In this document: positions 30,586 to 40,429 of the stretch, piece after piece
Layout: every line of letters starts with the position of its first letter
Numbering within the stretch: the stretch's first letter is position 1
From: an uncultured Rikenellaceae bacterium
GTDB taxonomy: Bacteria; Bacteroidota; Bacteroidia; Bacteroidales; Rikenellaceae
Reading direction: 5' to 3'
NCBI GenBank assembly: GCA_944325305.1
Contig: CALUZO010000010.1
Span: 124,001-188,000 of the forward strand
DNA: 64,000 nt
Program-made: the position numbers and the translations under genes
Notes under the pieces: generated by a model
What the model was told of the DNA's origin: nothing
Database searches by the model: none
What the model saw: only the letters and a program-made list of their open reading frames with translations

Positions 30586-31296
30586 CTATTTAAAATCGCC
30601 AAATTCGGCACGCGAAACGGCAAGTGTGGCTATACTGATGCGACAGTCCGGGACAGCGTCGAGTATGGCCCTGGCACAGGAGATTATAGTAGCCCCGGTC
30701 GTAAGCACATCATCCACAAGCAGTATGTGCATGCCGGCCAGATTCTCAGGATGTCTCACGCCAAATATGCCCTCGACATTTTTCCATCTTTCGTTTTTGC
30801 TGCCTTCAGTCTGGCTTCTGTTATAACGACAGCGCACGACGCTCCTGCTGTCGACCCGTACATCCATGACCGAAGCCATTCCCCGTGCTATATACTCCGC
30901 TTGATTGTATCCTCTGCGAAGCCGCCTCTTGAAATGCAGCGGAACAGGCACCACCACATCTACGTCTTTATACAGTCCGCCCTTTTTCAGTTCTGAGCCG
31001 TACCATTTTCCGGCCTCGTAGGCATACCGCCAGTTTCCCCTGTACTTGAACGCATGTATCATGGACCGCACGTTGCCGCCATCGGCAAACCACAAATACG
31101 AAGACGCGTTAACCAGCGGCAACATTCCGTGCAGCCGGGCAATCACCGGATTATCGAAACGACTGCCAAACCCGGTCAGAGGCATCTCCCATCGGCAATT
31201 TGTACAAAGAAACTCCAACGATTCGGGAAGAGGTTTGCCACACATGGCGCAGACCCTCGGCAGGAAAAGGCCCATTATATCTTTCAGCGGATTCAT
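30586..31296 (-). CDS. comF: ComF family phosphoribosyltransferase-like protein
   Basis: 236 residues. An N-terminal zinc site CAMCG...CTNCR (Cys16, Cys19, Cys31, Cys34) is followed by a type I phosphoribosyltransferase fold with VDDVLTTGATI as the PRPP loop. VVPVPLHFKRRLRRGYNQAEYIA is the ComF-specific segment. In naturally competent bacteria ComF works with PriA in DNA uptake and recombination. Here it starts 5 bp after priA, which supports that partnership, although competence in this organism is unproven. Confidence 0.92.
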   Translation of the reverse strand: MNPLKDIMGLFLPRVCAMCGKPLPESLEFLCTNCRWEMPLTGFGSRFDNPVIARLHGMLPLVNASSYLWFADGGNVRSMIHAFKYRGNWRYAYEAGKWYGSELKKGGLYKDVDVVVPVPLHFKRRLRRGYNQAEYIARGMASVMDVRVDSRSVVRCRYNRSQTEGSKNERWKNVEGIFGVRHPENLAGMHILLVDDVLTTGATIISCARAILDAVPDCRISIATLAVSRAEFGDFK

Positions 31297-31301
31297 TTTC
31301 T

Positions 31302-33560
31302 CTAAACAGGATCGACATTAACCACTACGGCTACATATTTAAAGCGTCTCTCGGCATTCAGTGTCATGACAGCACGGGCAAGTATCTTTTTTACGGCTGC
31401 AAAAGATTCACCGCGCGGAGTTTTTATCAAAAACGACACGAGGAATTCCCGTTTTATGCGGTCGACGAGTGGCGGCTGCGGACCCAGGAGGCGTTTCCCG
31501 AGATCGACGGCCAAAAGATCCCTGAACATACGCGCGGCATCATCCAGCACTGTTTTGTCTTTGAATCTCAGCGTTACGCCTATCAAACGGCAATACGGGG
31601 GATAGAAGAAATCGGCTCTCTCGGCCAACTGAGTCGCGATCATGGCACTGTAATCGCCCGATGCGGCTTGTTTTATTATCGAGTTATCTGGCGATGAAGT
31701 CTGTATCACGACATTGCCTCTTTTGTCACGACGTCCGGCACGGCCAGCCATCTGCGCAATCATCTGATAGGCTCTCTCGCCGGCTCTGAAATCGGGATAG
31801 TTCAACAGATTGTCAGCATTGAGTATGCCGACGACCGAAACCCCGGCAAAATCGAATCCTTTGGTTATCATCTGCGTACCGACAAGTATATCTATAGCGC
31901 CATGCCCGAAAGATTCTATGATAGAGCTGTATGCCCTAACAGACTGAGCCGTATCACGGTCGAGCCGTGCTACTTTTGCATCCGGGAAGACCCTTGCAAT
32001 CTCCTCCTCGACCTTTTCGGTACCGAATCCTCTGGCTACCACGGCATGGGATCCGCACGATGGACATACGACCGGCACGGGTTCACTCCGTCCGCAATAA
32101 TGACAACGCAGCCGTCCCTCGGATTTATGTAGAGTAAGCGAAACATTGCAGTCTCGGCACATCGGCACATATCCGCACTCGGCACACTCCATGTACGGGG
32201 AGAAACCCCGCCGATTCTGGAACAGCATGACCTGCTCGCCGGCAGCCAACGCCGCTTCCATTCTGACTCTAAGGGCCTTATTGAAATGAGATATCCGTTC
32301 TCCTCGTTTGACGGCTGTTATGGTATCCGAGATTATGACCTCGGGCATCTGCACTCCTCCATACCGCTCTGTCAAGGCAGCTAAAGCATATTTGCCTTCC
32401 ATAACATTGAAGTAGCTCTCGACAGAAGGGGTTGCGCTCCCAAGAACCACACCTGCTCCATGAATCCTGCCCAATACCACGGCACAATCCCGAGCGTTGT
32501 ATCTCGGAGCGGTTTCGTTCTGTTTGTAGCTGTCATCGTGTTCCTCATCGACAATTATCAACCCGAGGTTATCGACCGGCATGAACATAGCCGACCGGGC
32601 ACCCAAAACCAGCATCCCTCCTGTACTTTCTGCTATAAGACGGTAATTATCAGCGCGTTTACGGTCACTGACCTGCGAATGATAAGTCACTACCCGGTCG
32701 CCAAAATAGGCGCTTATACGTGAGACGAGTTGCGAGGTCATGGCAATTTCCGGCAAAAGATACATCGCATTGCGTCCTGCACGCAACTGTTCGTTGATCA
32801 GATGTATGTATATTTCGGTCTTCCCGCTACCGGTCACGCCATGAAGCAACACTGGTTTCCCGTGAGCCTTTTCTATCACTTCGGCCGCTACAGCCTGCTG
32901 TTCTGTGAGTTCGGGAAGCACTGCCGGCAGAGGCTGAAATTCTCCAGTTTCCAATACACGGGTCTCGGCAACCAGTATCTGTTTCTTTATCAGCGCCTTC
33001 AATATTACCGGATCGGCATTCAAGAATTTGCGGGGCAACTCGCCCGCAAAAACATCCTTTCCCGCAAAACGTGAAACGAATGCCAAAAGGGTTTCGTATT
33101 GTTTCGGAGCCCGTTTCAGGGATTCAAAAGCATCGTTCAGACTGCATTCATTCGCAATACGATGATGCAACTTGATATACTGGACCTCTCTCGGAGCCAT
33201 CCCGGAGTGCAGAAATTCCACATCCGTAAAGCCCTCCGGTTTGAGTGAGGCGGGCATCGCACAGCGCATCACCTCACCGAGGGTACACATATAGTACTCT
33301 GCAACCCATTCCCAGAATCTCATGACATTCGGGGCAAGTCGCGGAGAATGAAGAACGTAATCTCTTATTGTCTTTACGGTTCTGAAATGTGGCGCTTCAC
33401 CGTGCAGTCGCCAGACGATACCCGTATAAAGCTTGCTCGGTCCGAGTTGCACCTTCACGCACATGCCCTCTCCTATACTGTTTCGCAGCCCCGTGTCCAC
33501 CTTGAAGGTGAACGCCGGGCTGGCAAGCGGCACCACTATGTCTGCATAAAGTTCGTCCAT
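31302..33560 (-). CDS. priA: Primosomal protein N' (replication restart helicase PriA)
   Basis: A 752-residue 3'-5' helicase that reloads the replisome at stalled forks. The N-terminal DNA-binding domain opens with ADIVVPLASPAFTFKV. Walker A is GVTGSGKT (241-248) and motif II is DEEHD. The zinc modules are CAECG...CRDC and CHYCG...CPSCG. QMAGRAGRRDKRG is helicase motif VI. The gene precedes comF by 5 bp. Confidence 0.97.
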   Translation of the reverse strand: MDELYADIVVPLASPAFTFKVDTGLRNSIGEGMCVKVQLGPSKLYTGIVWRLHGEAPHFRTVKTIRDYVLHSPRLAPNVMRFWEWVAEYYMCTLGEVMRCAMPASLKPEGFTDVEFLHSGMAPREVQYIKLHHRIANECSLNDAFESLKRAPKQYETLLAFVSRFAGKDVFAGELPRKFLNADPVILKALIKKQILVAETRVLETGEFQPLPAVLPELTEQQAVAAEVIEKAHGKPVLLHGVTGSGKTEIYIHLINEQLRAGRNAMYLLPEIAMTSQLVSRISAYFGDRVVTYHSQVSDRKRADNYRLIAESTGGMLVLGARSAMFMPVDNLGLIIVDEEHDDSYKQNETAPRYNARDCAVVLGRIHGAGVVLGSATPSVESYFNVMEGKYALAALTERYGGVQMPEVIISDTITAVKRGERISHFNKALRVRMEAALAAGEQVMLFQNRRGFSPYMECAECGYVPMCRDCNVSLTLHKSEGRLRCHYCGRSEPVPVVCPSCGSHAVVARGFGTEKVEEEIARVFPDAKVARLDRDTAQSVRAYSSIIESFGHGAIDILVGTQMITKGFDFAGVSVVGILNADNLLNYPDFRAGERAYQMIAQMAGRAGRRDKRGNVVIQTSSPDNSIIKQAASGDYSAMIATQLAERADFFYPPYCRLIGVTLRFKDKTVLDDAARMFRDLLAVDLGKRLLGPQPPLVDRIKREFLVSFLIKTPRGESFAAVKKILARAVMTLNAERRFKYVAVVVNVDPV

Positions 33561-33610
33561 GCGGGAGGGGAGATTTACATTCGCACTAATATAACGTTTT
33601 TGCTGCTAAC

Positions 33611-33649
33611 AAAAACGCCCGGCGGTGTTTTTCGACAACCTGCCGGGCG
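33611..33649 (-). terminator. Terminator of tyrS-asnA
   Basis: A stem of about 10 bp (CGCCCGGC with GCCGGGCG plus flanking pairs) and a loop of about 13 bases. The minus-strand tail is TTTTTG. It is 44 bp beyond the asnA stop. Confidence 0.8.
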
Positions 33650-33692
33650 CAAATATTCCGGTTCGGCATCCATGTGCCAAACAGTTCCCAGA

Positions 33693-34730
33693 TTAAAACA
33701 ACTCTATACCGACTTCAGCACACTCTCTGCGCATTGATTCGGGCCAGATACTGCTTTGTATCTCTCCGACATGAGCCTTACGCAGCAGGAACATGCACAG
33801 ACGCGACTGTCCGATACCTCCTCCGATGGTCTGAGGCAACTGGCCGTCCAGCAGTTTCTTATGGAAATCAAGTTCGGCCTTATGCTCCTCGCCGCGTATC
33901 TTGAGTTGGCGACGCATTGCTTCCGGATCGACGCGGATACCCATGCTCGACACCTCGAAAGCATTTCCGAGTACCGGATTCCACAGCAGAATATCGCCGT
34001 TGAGTCCTTTGAACCCATCTTCGTTGACCGTACTCCAGTCGTCGTAATCCGCAGCGCGGCCATCGTGAGGGCATCCATCCTCGAGCGGATAGCCTATGCC
34101 CATCACAAACACTGCTCCGTATTTACGCACTATCTCGTTCTCTCTCTCTTTCGGGGTCATATCGGGATACATGCGGCGCAACTCCTCAGAATGGATAAAG
34201 AATATCTCTTCCGGAAGGAGAGGTTTTATTTCCGGGAATTCCACATAAACCTTGTTTTCGGTAACCTTGATAGCTTCATATATTCTGCGGACCGTTTGCT
34301 TCAGGAAGTCGAGCGTGCGCTGTTCGGGCAGAATCACCTTTTCCCAGTCCCACTGATCGACATAAATCGAGTGTATATTGTCCAGTTCCTCATCGGGACG
34401 CAGTGCGTTCATATCCGTATATATGCCTCTGCCCGGTTCCGTTCCCATCTCCGCGAGTTTCAACCTCTTCCACTTGGCCAGCGAATGTACGACTTCGGCC
34501 GGGGCATCACACATATCCTTGATAGGAAATGTCACGGGACGCTCGACACTGTTCAGGTCGTCATTTATACCAGTTCCACGCATCACGATCATCGGCGCAG
34601 TCACGCGCAGGAGCGCCAACTGGGCCGATAGATTATCCTGGAACATATCCTTCACGTATTTTATCGCTTTCTCGGTGTTTTCCACCGTTCCTAAGATATT
34701 GCGGTATCCGCTGGGTTTGATAAGGGCCAT
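33693..34730 (-). CDS. asnA: Aspartate-ammonia ligase
   Basis: A 345-residue class II aminoacyl-tRNA-synthetase-like enzyme that makes asparagine from aspartate, ammonia and ATP. Recognisable segments are PMIVMRGTGINDDLNSVERPV, SIYVDQWDWEKV, and the C-terminal GGGIGQSRLCMFLLRKAHVGE (motif 3 arginine). It follows tyrS by 25 bp and shares its terminator, so the pair is probably one transcript. Confidence 0.97.
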   Translation of the reverse strand: MALIKPSGYRNILGTVENTEKAIKYVKDMFQDNLSAQLALLRVTAPMIVMRGTGINDDLNSVERPVTFPIKDMCDAPAEVVHSLAKWKRLKLAEMGTEPGRGIYTDMNALRPDEELDNIHSIYVDQWDWEKVILPEQRTLDFLKQTVRRIYEAIKVTENKVYVEFPEIKPLLPEEIFFIHSEELRRMYPDMTPKERENEIVRKYGAVFVMGIGYPLEDGCPHDGRAADYDDWSTVNEDGFKGLNGDILLWNPVLGNAFEVSSMGIRVDPEAMRRQLKIRGEEHKAELDFHKKLLDGQLPQTIGGGIGQSRLCMFLLRKAHVGEIQSSIWPESMRRECAEVGIELF

Positions 34731-34755
34731 TGTATTGTCTATTATTATATGCAGT

Positions 34756-36045
34756 CTACTGAACCGTTATCAGGTAATAATTCTTTTTGCCTTTCTGTAC
34801 CAAAAGGTATTTACCTGCAATAAGGTCGCTTTCGCCGACAATCCGGTCGACACCCGTCACTTTTTCCTTGTTAAGGGATACGCCTCCACCTTGAATGAGT
34901 TTGCGGGTCTCGCCCTTCGACGGGAATATCGCAGCCTTTTCGGTACACAGATCGACAAAATTGATGCCCGCTGCAATTTCTGAAGCAGCCACGCTGAACT
35001 GGGGCACACCTTCGAACACTGCCAGCAGCGTATTTTCATCGAGTTTTCTGAGGGCATCCGCCGTAGCGCCGCCAAAAAGTATCTGTGATGCTTCGACAGC
35101 CTTCTCATATTCTTCCTGCGAGTGTACCATTACCGTAAGTTCGCGGGCGAGAGTCTTCTGCAACGGACGTTCGTGAGGTGCAGCCTCTTGCCGTGCGATA
35201 AGGTCGTCTATGGTCTCCTTGTCGAGCATCGTGAATATCTTGATATAGCTTTTGGCATCTTCGTCGCTGACATTCAGCCAGAACTGATAGAATTTGTATG
35301 GAGAGGTGTAACGCGGGTCGAGCCAGATGTTTCCGCCCTCGGTCTTGCCGAACTTCGTACCATCGGCCTTTTTGATAAGCGGGCAGGTTATTCCGTAGGC
35401 CTCCTTGCCGAGTTTGCGACGGATAAGTTCGACCCCGGTAGTTATGTTGCCCCACTGGTCGCTGCCTCCGAGTTGCAACTTGCATCCGATCGTTTCGTAC
35501 AGGTGCATAAAGTCGTAACCCTGCACCAACTGATAGGTGAATTCCGTGAAACTCATCCCGTCGCCTTCGCCATTGAAACGTTTCTTCACCGAATCCTTGC
35601 TCATCATATAGTTTACTGTGATGAGCTTGCCGACATCCTTTATGAAATCGAGGAATGTGATATCCTTCATCCAGTCATAATTGTTGACCATCAGAGCGGC
35701 GTTCGGGGCGTCGGATTCGAAATCGAGAAGTTTGCTCAGTTGAGCCTTTATAGCGGCCTGGTTGCGGCGCAAAGTCTCTTCGTCGAGCAGGTTTCGTTCG
35801 AGCGATTTGCCCGATGGGTCGCCAATCATACCCGTAGCACCGCCTACGAGTGCCACCGGACGGTGTCCGCTGGCCTGGAAGTGTTTCAGTATCATGACGC
35901 TCACGAGATGGCCAATATGCAGCGAATCCGCTGTCGGGTCAATACCTACGTAAGCAGTAACCATTTCTTTGTTGAGCAGTTCTTCAGCCCCCGGGATTAT
36001 GTCGTGGATCATTCCCCTCCACTTGAGTTCCTCTACAAAATTCAT
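34756..36045 (-). CDS. tyrS: Tyrosyl-tRNA synthetase
   Basis: 429 residues from the ATG giving [15 protein letters not shown], the usual N-terminus. A longer open frame upstream to 36183 has no conserved residues. The class I HIGH motif is in [20 protein letters not shown] is the KMSKS equivalent, and GSDQWGNI is the tyrosine pocket. A C-terminal S4 RNA-binding domain ([19 protein letters not shown]) recognises the tRNA. It is likely co-transcribed with asnA. Confidence 0.97.
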   Translation of the reverse strand: MNFVEELKWRGMIHDIIPGAEELLNKEMVTAYVGIDPTADSLHIGHLVSVMILKHFQASGHRPVALVGGATGMIGDPSGKSLERNLLDEETLRRNQAAIKAQLSKLLDFESDAPNAALMVNNYDWMKDITFLDFIKDVGKLITVNYMMSKDSVKKRFNGEGDGMSFTEFTYQLVQGYDFMHLYETIGCKLQLGGSDQWGNITTGVELIRRKLGKEAYGITCPLIKKADGTKFGKTEGGNIWLDPRYTSPYKFYQFWLNVSDEDAKSYIKIFTMLDKETIDDLIARQEAAPHERPLQKTLARELTVMVHSQEEYEKAVEASQILFGGATADALRKLDENTLLAVFEGVPQFSVAASEIAAGINFVDLCTEKAAIFPSKGETRKLIQGGGVSLNKEKVTGVDRIVGESDLIAGKYLLVQKGKKNYYLITVQ

Positions 36046-36068
36046 CGTTATATAAGGTTTTGAGACGA

Positions 36069-36076
36069 CAAAAATA
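36069..36076 (-). promoter_or_regulatory. -7 promoter element of tyrS
   Basis: TATTTTTG on the minus strand fits TAnnTTTG, 24 nt before the chosen ATG. This supports the shorter tyrS start. Confidence 0.4.
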
Positions 36077-36450
36077 CGACTTTTTTGTTCAAACCTCCGC
36101 ATAGAATAATGATTTTCAATTATTTCAGTGGAGCCATAATGCATCAGACAGCAGTCAACGCAGAGCAATGCGCTGATTTGCAATATTTTACCTGCAACAC
36201 ATATCCTTCAAATCCCATACATCTGCTTTCATCATGCTATTCCGTTCTTTAACTGCGCAAGAATAACCGACATCCCATCTTTTGCAATATTTTTCTATTC
36301 GGTCTGTTTTCTTCGGGTGAGGCAGGCAAAACCCTCAAAAACCTCATTCGACCTATCTATGCAAGCAAACTCAATCTACATGAAGTCACACGTAAACAAT
36401 AAAATTCCCCGAACATCCTTGAGGCTGCAACCATGGCTCCACACAAAGAC
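36077..36450. other. Intergenic region tyrS-ilvE
   Basis: About 370 bp between the tyrS promoter and the ilvE terminator. I see no gene or RNA. The open frame that runs into it from tyrS is non-conserved. Confidence 0.4.
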
Positions 36451-36486
36451 ATAAAGCCGTCAGGACAACTATCCTGACGGCTTTAT
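36451..36486 (-). terminator. Terminator of ilvE
   Basis: A perfect 15-bp stem (ATAAAGCCGTCAGGA and its complement) with a 6-base loop, 20 bp beyond the ilvE stop. Confidence 0.8.
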
Positions 36487-36506
36487 AAAGACAGGTATTC
36501 TGATTC

Positions 36507-37523
36507 TTACAGAATTGTGACCCACCCGTATGGATCGGGTATCTCTCCGTACTGAATACCGCGAAGGGTTTCATACAGTTTTTTGGTCCACGGTCCGGCA
36601 GTCACGCCGTCGCCATAAGTATAGACCTTGTCCTCATCGAAATCGTATATTTTCCCGACAGGCGAAATAACCGCAGCGGTACCGCAAGAACCGGCTTCCT
36701 CGAAGGTGGCCAATTCAGATATGTCGACCTTGCGTTTTTCCACTTTCAGCCCCATATCTTTCGCAATCTGCATAATACTCTTGTTGGTTATTGAGGGCAG
36801 GATCGAGGTAGAGTCGGGAGTGATATACACGCCGTCGCGTATACCGAAGAAGTTGGCAGCTCCGCACTCGTCTATATATTTCTTTTCGCTCGGATCGAGA
36901 TAAAGCACGCTCGGGAAGCCTTTCTGATGTCCTATTTCGGCCGACAAGAGGCTGGCTGCATAATTACCGCCTACCTTGATGTTACCCGTACCATGTGGTG
37001 CAGCGCGGTCGTGGTCGCGATCGATCATAACCTTGATGGCATTGAAGCCGGTCTTGTAATAAGGACCCACCGGAGTCACGAACACCATGAACAAATATTC
37101 TTTAGACGGATTCACGCCGACTTGCGCTCCGGTACCGATCAGTAGAGGACGGATATAAAGCGAGGCACCTGTGCCGTAAGGCGGAATGAAACGACTATTG
37201 GCATTAACGACCATCTTTACAGCCTCTATGAAAAGTTCCTCGGTAGGAGGCACCATTTTCGTGTATTCGGCAGTCCGGGCCATGCGGCGTGCATTCTCTT
37301 CCACACGGAACAGTCGCACCTTGCCGTCTTTGCCACGATATGCCTTGAGACCTTCGAAAGCTTCCTGTCCGTAGTGCAGGCAGGTTGCGGCCATATGCAT
37401 GGTGATGGTCTCGTCATTGGTCATCGTAAGTGGTCCCCACTTACCGTCGCGCCAGTAAGCGCGCACATTGGAATCCGTTTTGATATACCCGAAACCCAGA
37501 TTTCCCCAATCTATATTTTCCAT
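36507..37523 (-). CDS. ilvE: Branched-chain amino acid aminotransferase
   Basis: A 338-residue class IV PLP enzyme that makes valine, leucine and isoleucine from their 2-oxo acids. Family features are the KWGPLTM and LHYGQEAFEGLKAYRG openings, the GNIKVGGNYAASLL segment bearing the cofactor lysine, and DECGAANFFGI with EAGSCGTAAVISPVG. Length fits the long (group II) form. It lies 29 bp after a small membrane protein gene downstream of metG. Confidence 0.96.
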   Translation of the reverse strand: MENIDWGNLGFGYIKTDSNVRAYWRDGKWGPLTMTNDETITMHMAATCLHYGQEAFEGLKAYRGKDGKVRLFRVEENARRMARTAEYTKMVPPTEELFIEAVKMVVNANSRFIPPYGTGASLYIRPLLIGTGAQVGVNPSKEYLFMVFVTPVGPYYKTGFNAIKVMIDRDHDRAAPHGTGNIKVGGNYAASLLSAEIGHQKGFPSVLYLDPSEKKYIDECGAANFFGIRDGVYITPDSTSILPSITNKSIMQIAKDMGLKVEKRKVDISELATFEEAGSCGTAAVISPVGKIYDFDEDKVYTYGDGVTAGPWTKKLYETLRGIQYGEIPDPYGWVTIL

Positions 37524-37552
37524 CTCTGTAAAATGTTATATGTCTTTCGTTT

Positions 37553-37867
37553 CTATTTGTTTCTGTTTATCCGGAACCAGACGACACAGCCTGCTGCTCC
37601 TGCCAACAACAAAACCGCTACGATCCCTATCCAGAGTCCGAATCGTTCCGGATAAAGGTACTGCATCACGGGAGCGAAGCCCCAGCAAAAGGCAAGGTAT
37701 ATCGCAAATACCCCCTCTGTGCGCACCGCTTTCCCGATATCGTAACCGGCGTATGCCGACTGACGGAATTTCACAAGCCGACCTGTCAACGTCGCTATTC
37801 CTATGACAAGGAATAACAAAGTGAGCAATATCATAACAACGACGAACGGACTCATGGCAAAAAACAT
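37553..37867 (-). CDS. Small membrane protein of unknown function
   Basis: 104 residues, or 100 from the second ATG (MSPFVVVM), with three hydrophobic spans (about 8-27, 50-67 and 76-97) separated by a short charged loop (GRLVKFRQSAYAGYDIGK). I do not recognise a named domain, though it resembles small DUF3784-like membrane proteins in length and layout. It sits 8 bp after metG and 29 bp before ilvE, so it is probably in their transcript. No function is assigned. Confidence 0.65.
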   Translation of the reverse strand: MFFAMSPFVVVMILLTLLFLVIGIATLTGRLVKFRQSAYAGYDIGKAVRTEGVFAIYLAFCWGFAPVMQYLYPERFGLWIGIVAVLLLAGAAGCVVWFRINRNK

Positions 37868-37875
37868 TACGCGGA

Positions 37876-39921
37876 TTACCCTATCGTCGCTCCGTTCTTC
37901 ACCTTATCGACCGGCGAGGCCAGCACCAGTTTCCCGGTGGCCGGATCGCTCGCCATAAGTATCATCCCCTGCGACATCACGCCTTTGAGTTCACGCGGCG
38001 CAAGGTTGACCAGAACAAGCACCTGCCGGCCGACAAGTTCCTCTGGCGTGTAGTATTCCGCTATTCCGGAAACTATTTCGCGGGTATCTATACCTGTATC
38101 GATTGTGAGTTTCAGCAGTTTTTTTGTTTTTGCAATCTTTTCGGCAGCCAGGACCGTAGAGACACGTATATCCATGGTTCCGAAATCCTCGAACGATATC
38201 GTATCCTTTTGAGGTTCGATTTTCCCTCCGCCGGATTCCTCTACCTGATTCCGCTTGCGAGTATCGGCGAGTTTCTGCAACTGCTTTTCTATAACGCTGT
38301 CGTCGACCTTTTCGAACAAAAGTTCCGGAGTCCCTATCTGATGCCCTGCGGCCATAAGGTCCGTACGCCCCAGATGTTGCCATCCGAACGACTCGATATT
38401 CAGCATCTTCAATATCTTGGCCGAGGTGAAAGGCATGAAAGGCTCTATCGCTATTGCGAGATTCGCCGTTATCTGAAGCGCCACGTTCAATATGGTAGCC
38501 ACCCTGTCGGGATCGCTCTTAACGACTTTCCACGGTTCGGTATCGGCGAGGTATTTATTCCCGAGGCGTGCGATCGACATGGCGTCTTTCAGCGCTTCAC
38601 GGAAACGATAATTCTCGATATTTTCCTCCAACGACGAGCGGAGCTGCGGGAGCTCTCCCAATATATCCCTGTCGTAATCGGTAAGCTGACCACAGGCGGG
38701 CACCTGGCCTTCGAAATACTTCTGTGTGAGCACAAGCGCGCGGTTCACAAAATTACCCAGTACGGCAACGAGCTCGTTGTTCACCCTCGACTGGAAATCC
38801 TTCCACGTAAAGTCGTTGTCCTTGGTTTCCGGCGCATTGGCACACAAGACATAACGCAACATATCCTGCTTGCCGGGGAAATCTTCGAGATATTCGTGAA
38901 GCCACACCGCCCAGTTGCGCGAAGTAGATATCTTGTCGCCCTCGAGATTCAGGAATTCGTTTGCAGGGACGTTATCCGGAAGTATAAAACCTCCGTGCGC
39001 CTTCAACATAGACGGGAAAACGATGCAATGGAAAACGATATTGTCCTTACCTATAAAATGGACCATTTTGGTGTCTTCTCTTTTCCAATACTTTTCCCAG
39101 TCCGGCGTAAGCTCCTTCGTGGCGGAAATATAGCCTATCGGGGCATCGAACCAGACGTAAAGCACCTTTCCCTCTGCTCCTTCCACCGGCACGGGAATAC
39201 CCCAGTCGAGGTCGCGGCTCACTGCACGCGGCTGCAACCCGAGGTCGAGCCAACTCTTGCACTGTCCGTAAACATTTGCTTTCCACTCCTTGTGACCGTC
39301 GAGTATCCACTCGCGCAGGAACTGTTCATACTTGTCGAGCGGAAGATACCAGTGCTTGGTCTCTTTCATCACAGGGGCCGATCCCGTAATGGTGCTTCTG
39401 GGATTTATGAGGTCGGTTGCGTTAAGCGTACTTCCGCACTTTTCGCACTGATCACCATACGCTCGGTCGTTCTGACAGTGGGGGCATGTTCCCATGATGT
39501 AGCGGTCGGCAAGGAATACCTTTGCCTCCTCATCGTAGAACTGCATGGAGGTCTGCTCGATAAACTTGCCCTTATCGTACATCACTCGAAAGAAATCCGA
39601 TGCCGTTTTATAGTGTACAGGCGAGGTCGTACGGGAATATATGTCGAACGAGATGCCGAATTCTTCGAACGAAGTCTTGATTATATTGTGATACTTGTCC
39701 ACGATATCCTGCGGCGTGACGCCTTCGGCCCTTGCCTTGAGGGTGATGGGCACACCGTGTTCGTCCGATCCGCAGACCCACACGACATCCTCGCCCTTGA
39801 GTCTCAGGTAACGCACATATATATCGGCCGGCACATATACGCCTGCGAGATGACCTATATGGACAGGTCCATTCGCATATGGCAACGCCGATGTAACAAG
39901 GTAACGATTATACTTCTTCAT
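37876..39921 (-). CDS. metG: Methionyl-tRNA synthetase
   Basis: 681 residues from [18 protein letters not shown]. Upstream in-frame codons to 40017 are not conserved and overlap the promoter. HIGH is at residues 21-24, a zinc knuckle CPHC...CEKC is in the connective domain, and [11 protein letters not shown] is the KMSKS motif. The C-terminal about 110 residues form a Trbp111/EMAP tRNA-binding domain ([18 protein letters not shown]), joined by a Lys/Glu-rich linker. It charges tRNA-Met. Confidence 0.97.
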   Translation of the reverse strand: MKKYNRYLVTSALPYANGPVHIGHLAGVYVPADIYVRYLRLKGEDVVWVCGSDEHGVPITLKARAEGVTPQDIVDKYHNIIKTSFEEFGISFDIYSRTTSPVHYKTASDFFRVMYDKGKFIEQTSMQFYDEEAKVFLADRYIMGTCPHCQNDRAYGDQCEKCGSTLNATDLINPRSTITGSAPVMKETKHWYLPLDKYEQFLREWILDGHKEWKANVYGQCKSWLDLGLQPRAVSRDLDWGIPVPVEGAEGKVLYVWFDAPIGYISATKELTPDWEKYWKREDTKMVHFIGKDNIVFHCIVFPSMLKAHGGFILPDNVPANEFLNLEGDKISTSRNWAVWLHEYLEDFPGKQDMLRYVLCANAPETKDNDFTWKDFQSRVNNELVAVLGNFVNRALVLTQKYFEGQVPACGQLTDYDRDILGELPQLRSSLEENIENYRFREALKDAMSIARLGNKYLADTEPWKVVKSDPDRVATILNVALQITANLAIAIEPFMPFTSAKILKMLNIESFGWQHLGRTDLMAAGHQIGTPELLFEKVDDSVIEKQLQKLADTRKRNQVEESGGGKIEPQKDTISFEDFGTMDIRVSTVLAAEKIAKTKKLLKLTIDTGIDTREIVSGIAEYYTPEELVGRQVLVLVNLAPRELKGVMSQGMILMASDPATGKLVLASPVDKVKNGATIG

Positions 39922-39953
39922 TTGCATCCCGTTAGTAATAAAAACACTTCTGG

Positions 39954-39961
39954 CAAAGTTA
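39954..39961 (-). promoter_or_regulatory. -7 promoter element of metG
   Basis: TAACTTTG on the minus strand, a full TAnnTTTG match, 33 nt before the chosen ATG. It favours the shorter metG start. Confidence 0.45.
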
Positions 39962-40064
39962 CATTTTTTTCCCTGTTCCCGTACAGTTGGGCATCGTAAA
40001 ATTATGCATTTATTCAAAATCGGCTGCAGACGCGAAAATCAGACATGGTTCAATGTATGGACAA

Positions 40065-40104
40065 ACGAAACGTCGTACGTGAAAATCCACGTACGACGTT
40101 TCGT
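40065..40104. repeat. Long perfect inverted repeat (hairpin)
   Basis: A 17-bp perfect stem (40065-40081 with 40088-40104, core CGTCGTACGTG) and a 6-base loop. There is no T-run on either strand. It may be a Rho-independent-like end for the manA transcript, though it lies 325 bp downstream of it, or a protein-binding palindrome. Confidence 0.6.
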
Positions 40105-40429
40105 CATACCCCGAGATCAATGCCGTTCACCTGTTCCCCCATGTCTTTTGACATACATGGAAACACGAGGTGACTGCGGAAGGAAGGGGAGCGGACCAGC
40201 GGCCAAACCATATTGAATTCTCCGACTGCAGGCGTTCTGAACAGCGTATAAATCCCGTAAACCACGGCAGGGCCGTCTGTGACAATACTCTATGCTGCCG
40301 CTCCGATGGGCTAAACATCATTCTTAACGGCTCGGACAGATTGTCGTTTGGGGAACAAGAGGCAAAAAATCCGACTTCCGGAATCCGACCGCCTTTTCAA
40401 CGCATTCCGACCATCGAGACCACAGAGCG

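Larger units (their letters stand above)
39922..40429. other. Intergenic region between metG and manA
   Basis: 508 bp holding the metG promoter element and a long perfect hairpin at 40065-40104. No credible gene is seen in the remaining 325 bp. Confidence 0.4.

Noticed and set aside
36046..36183. Extended N-terminus of tyrosyl-tRNA synthetase
   Set aside because: The extra 46 codons are not conserved and overlap the probable promoter element.
38209..39999. A 596-codon open frame on the plus strand opposite metG
   Set aside because: An antisense shadow of a well-supported synthetase; no domain, no start context.
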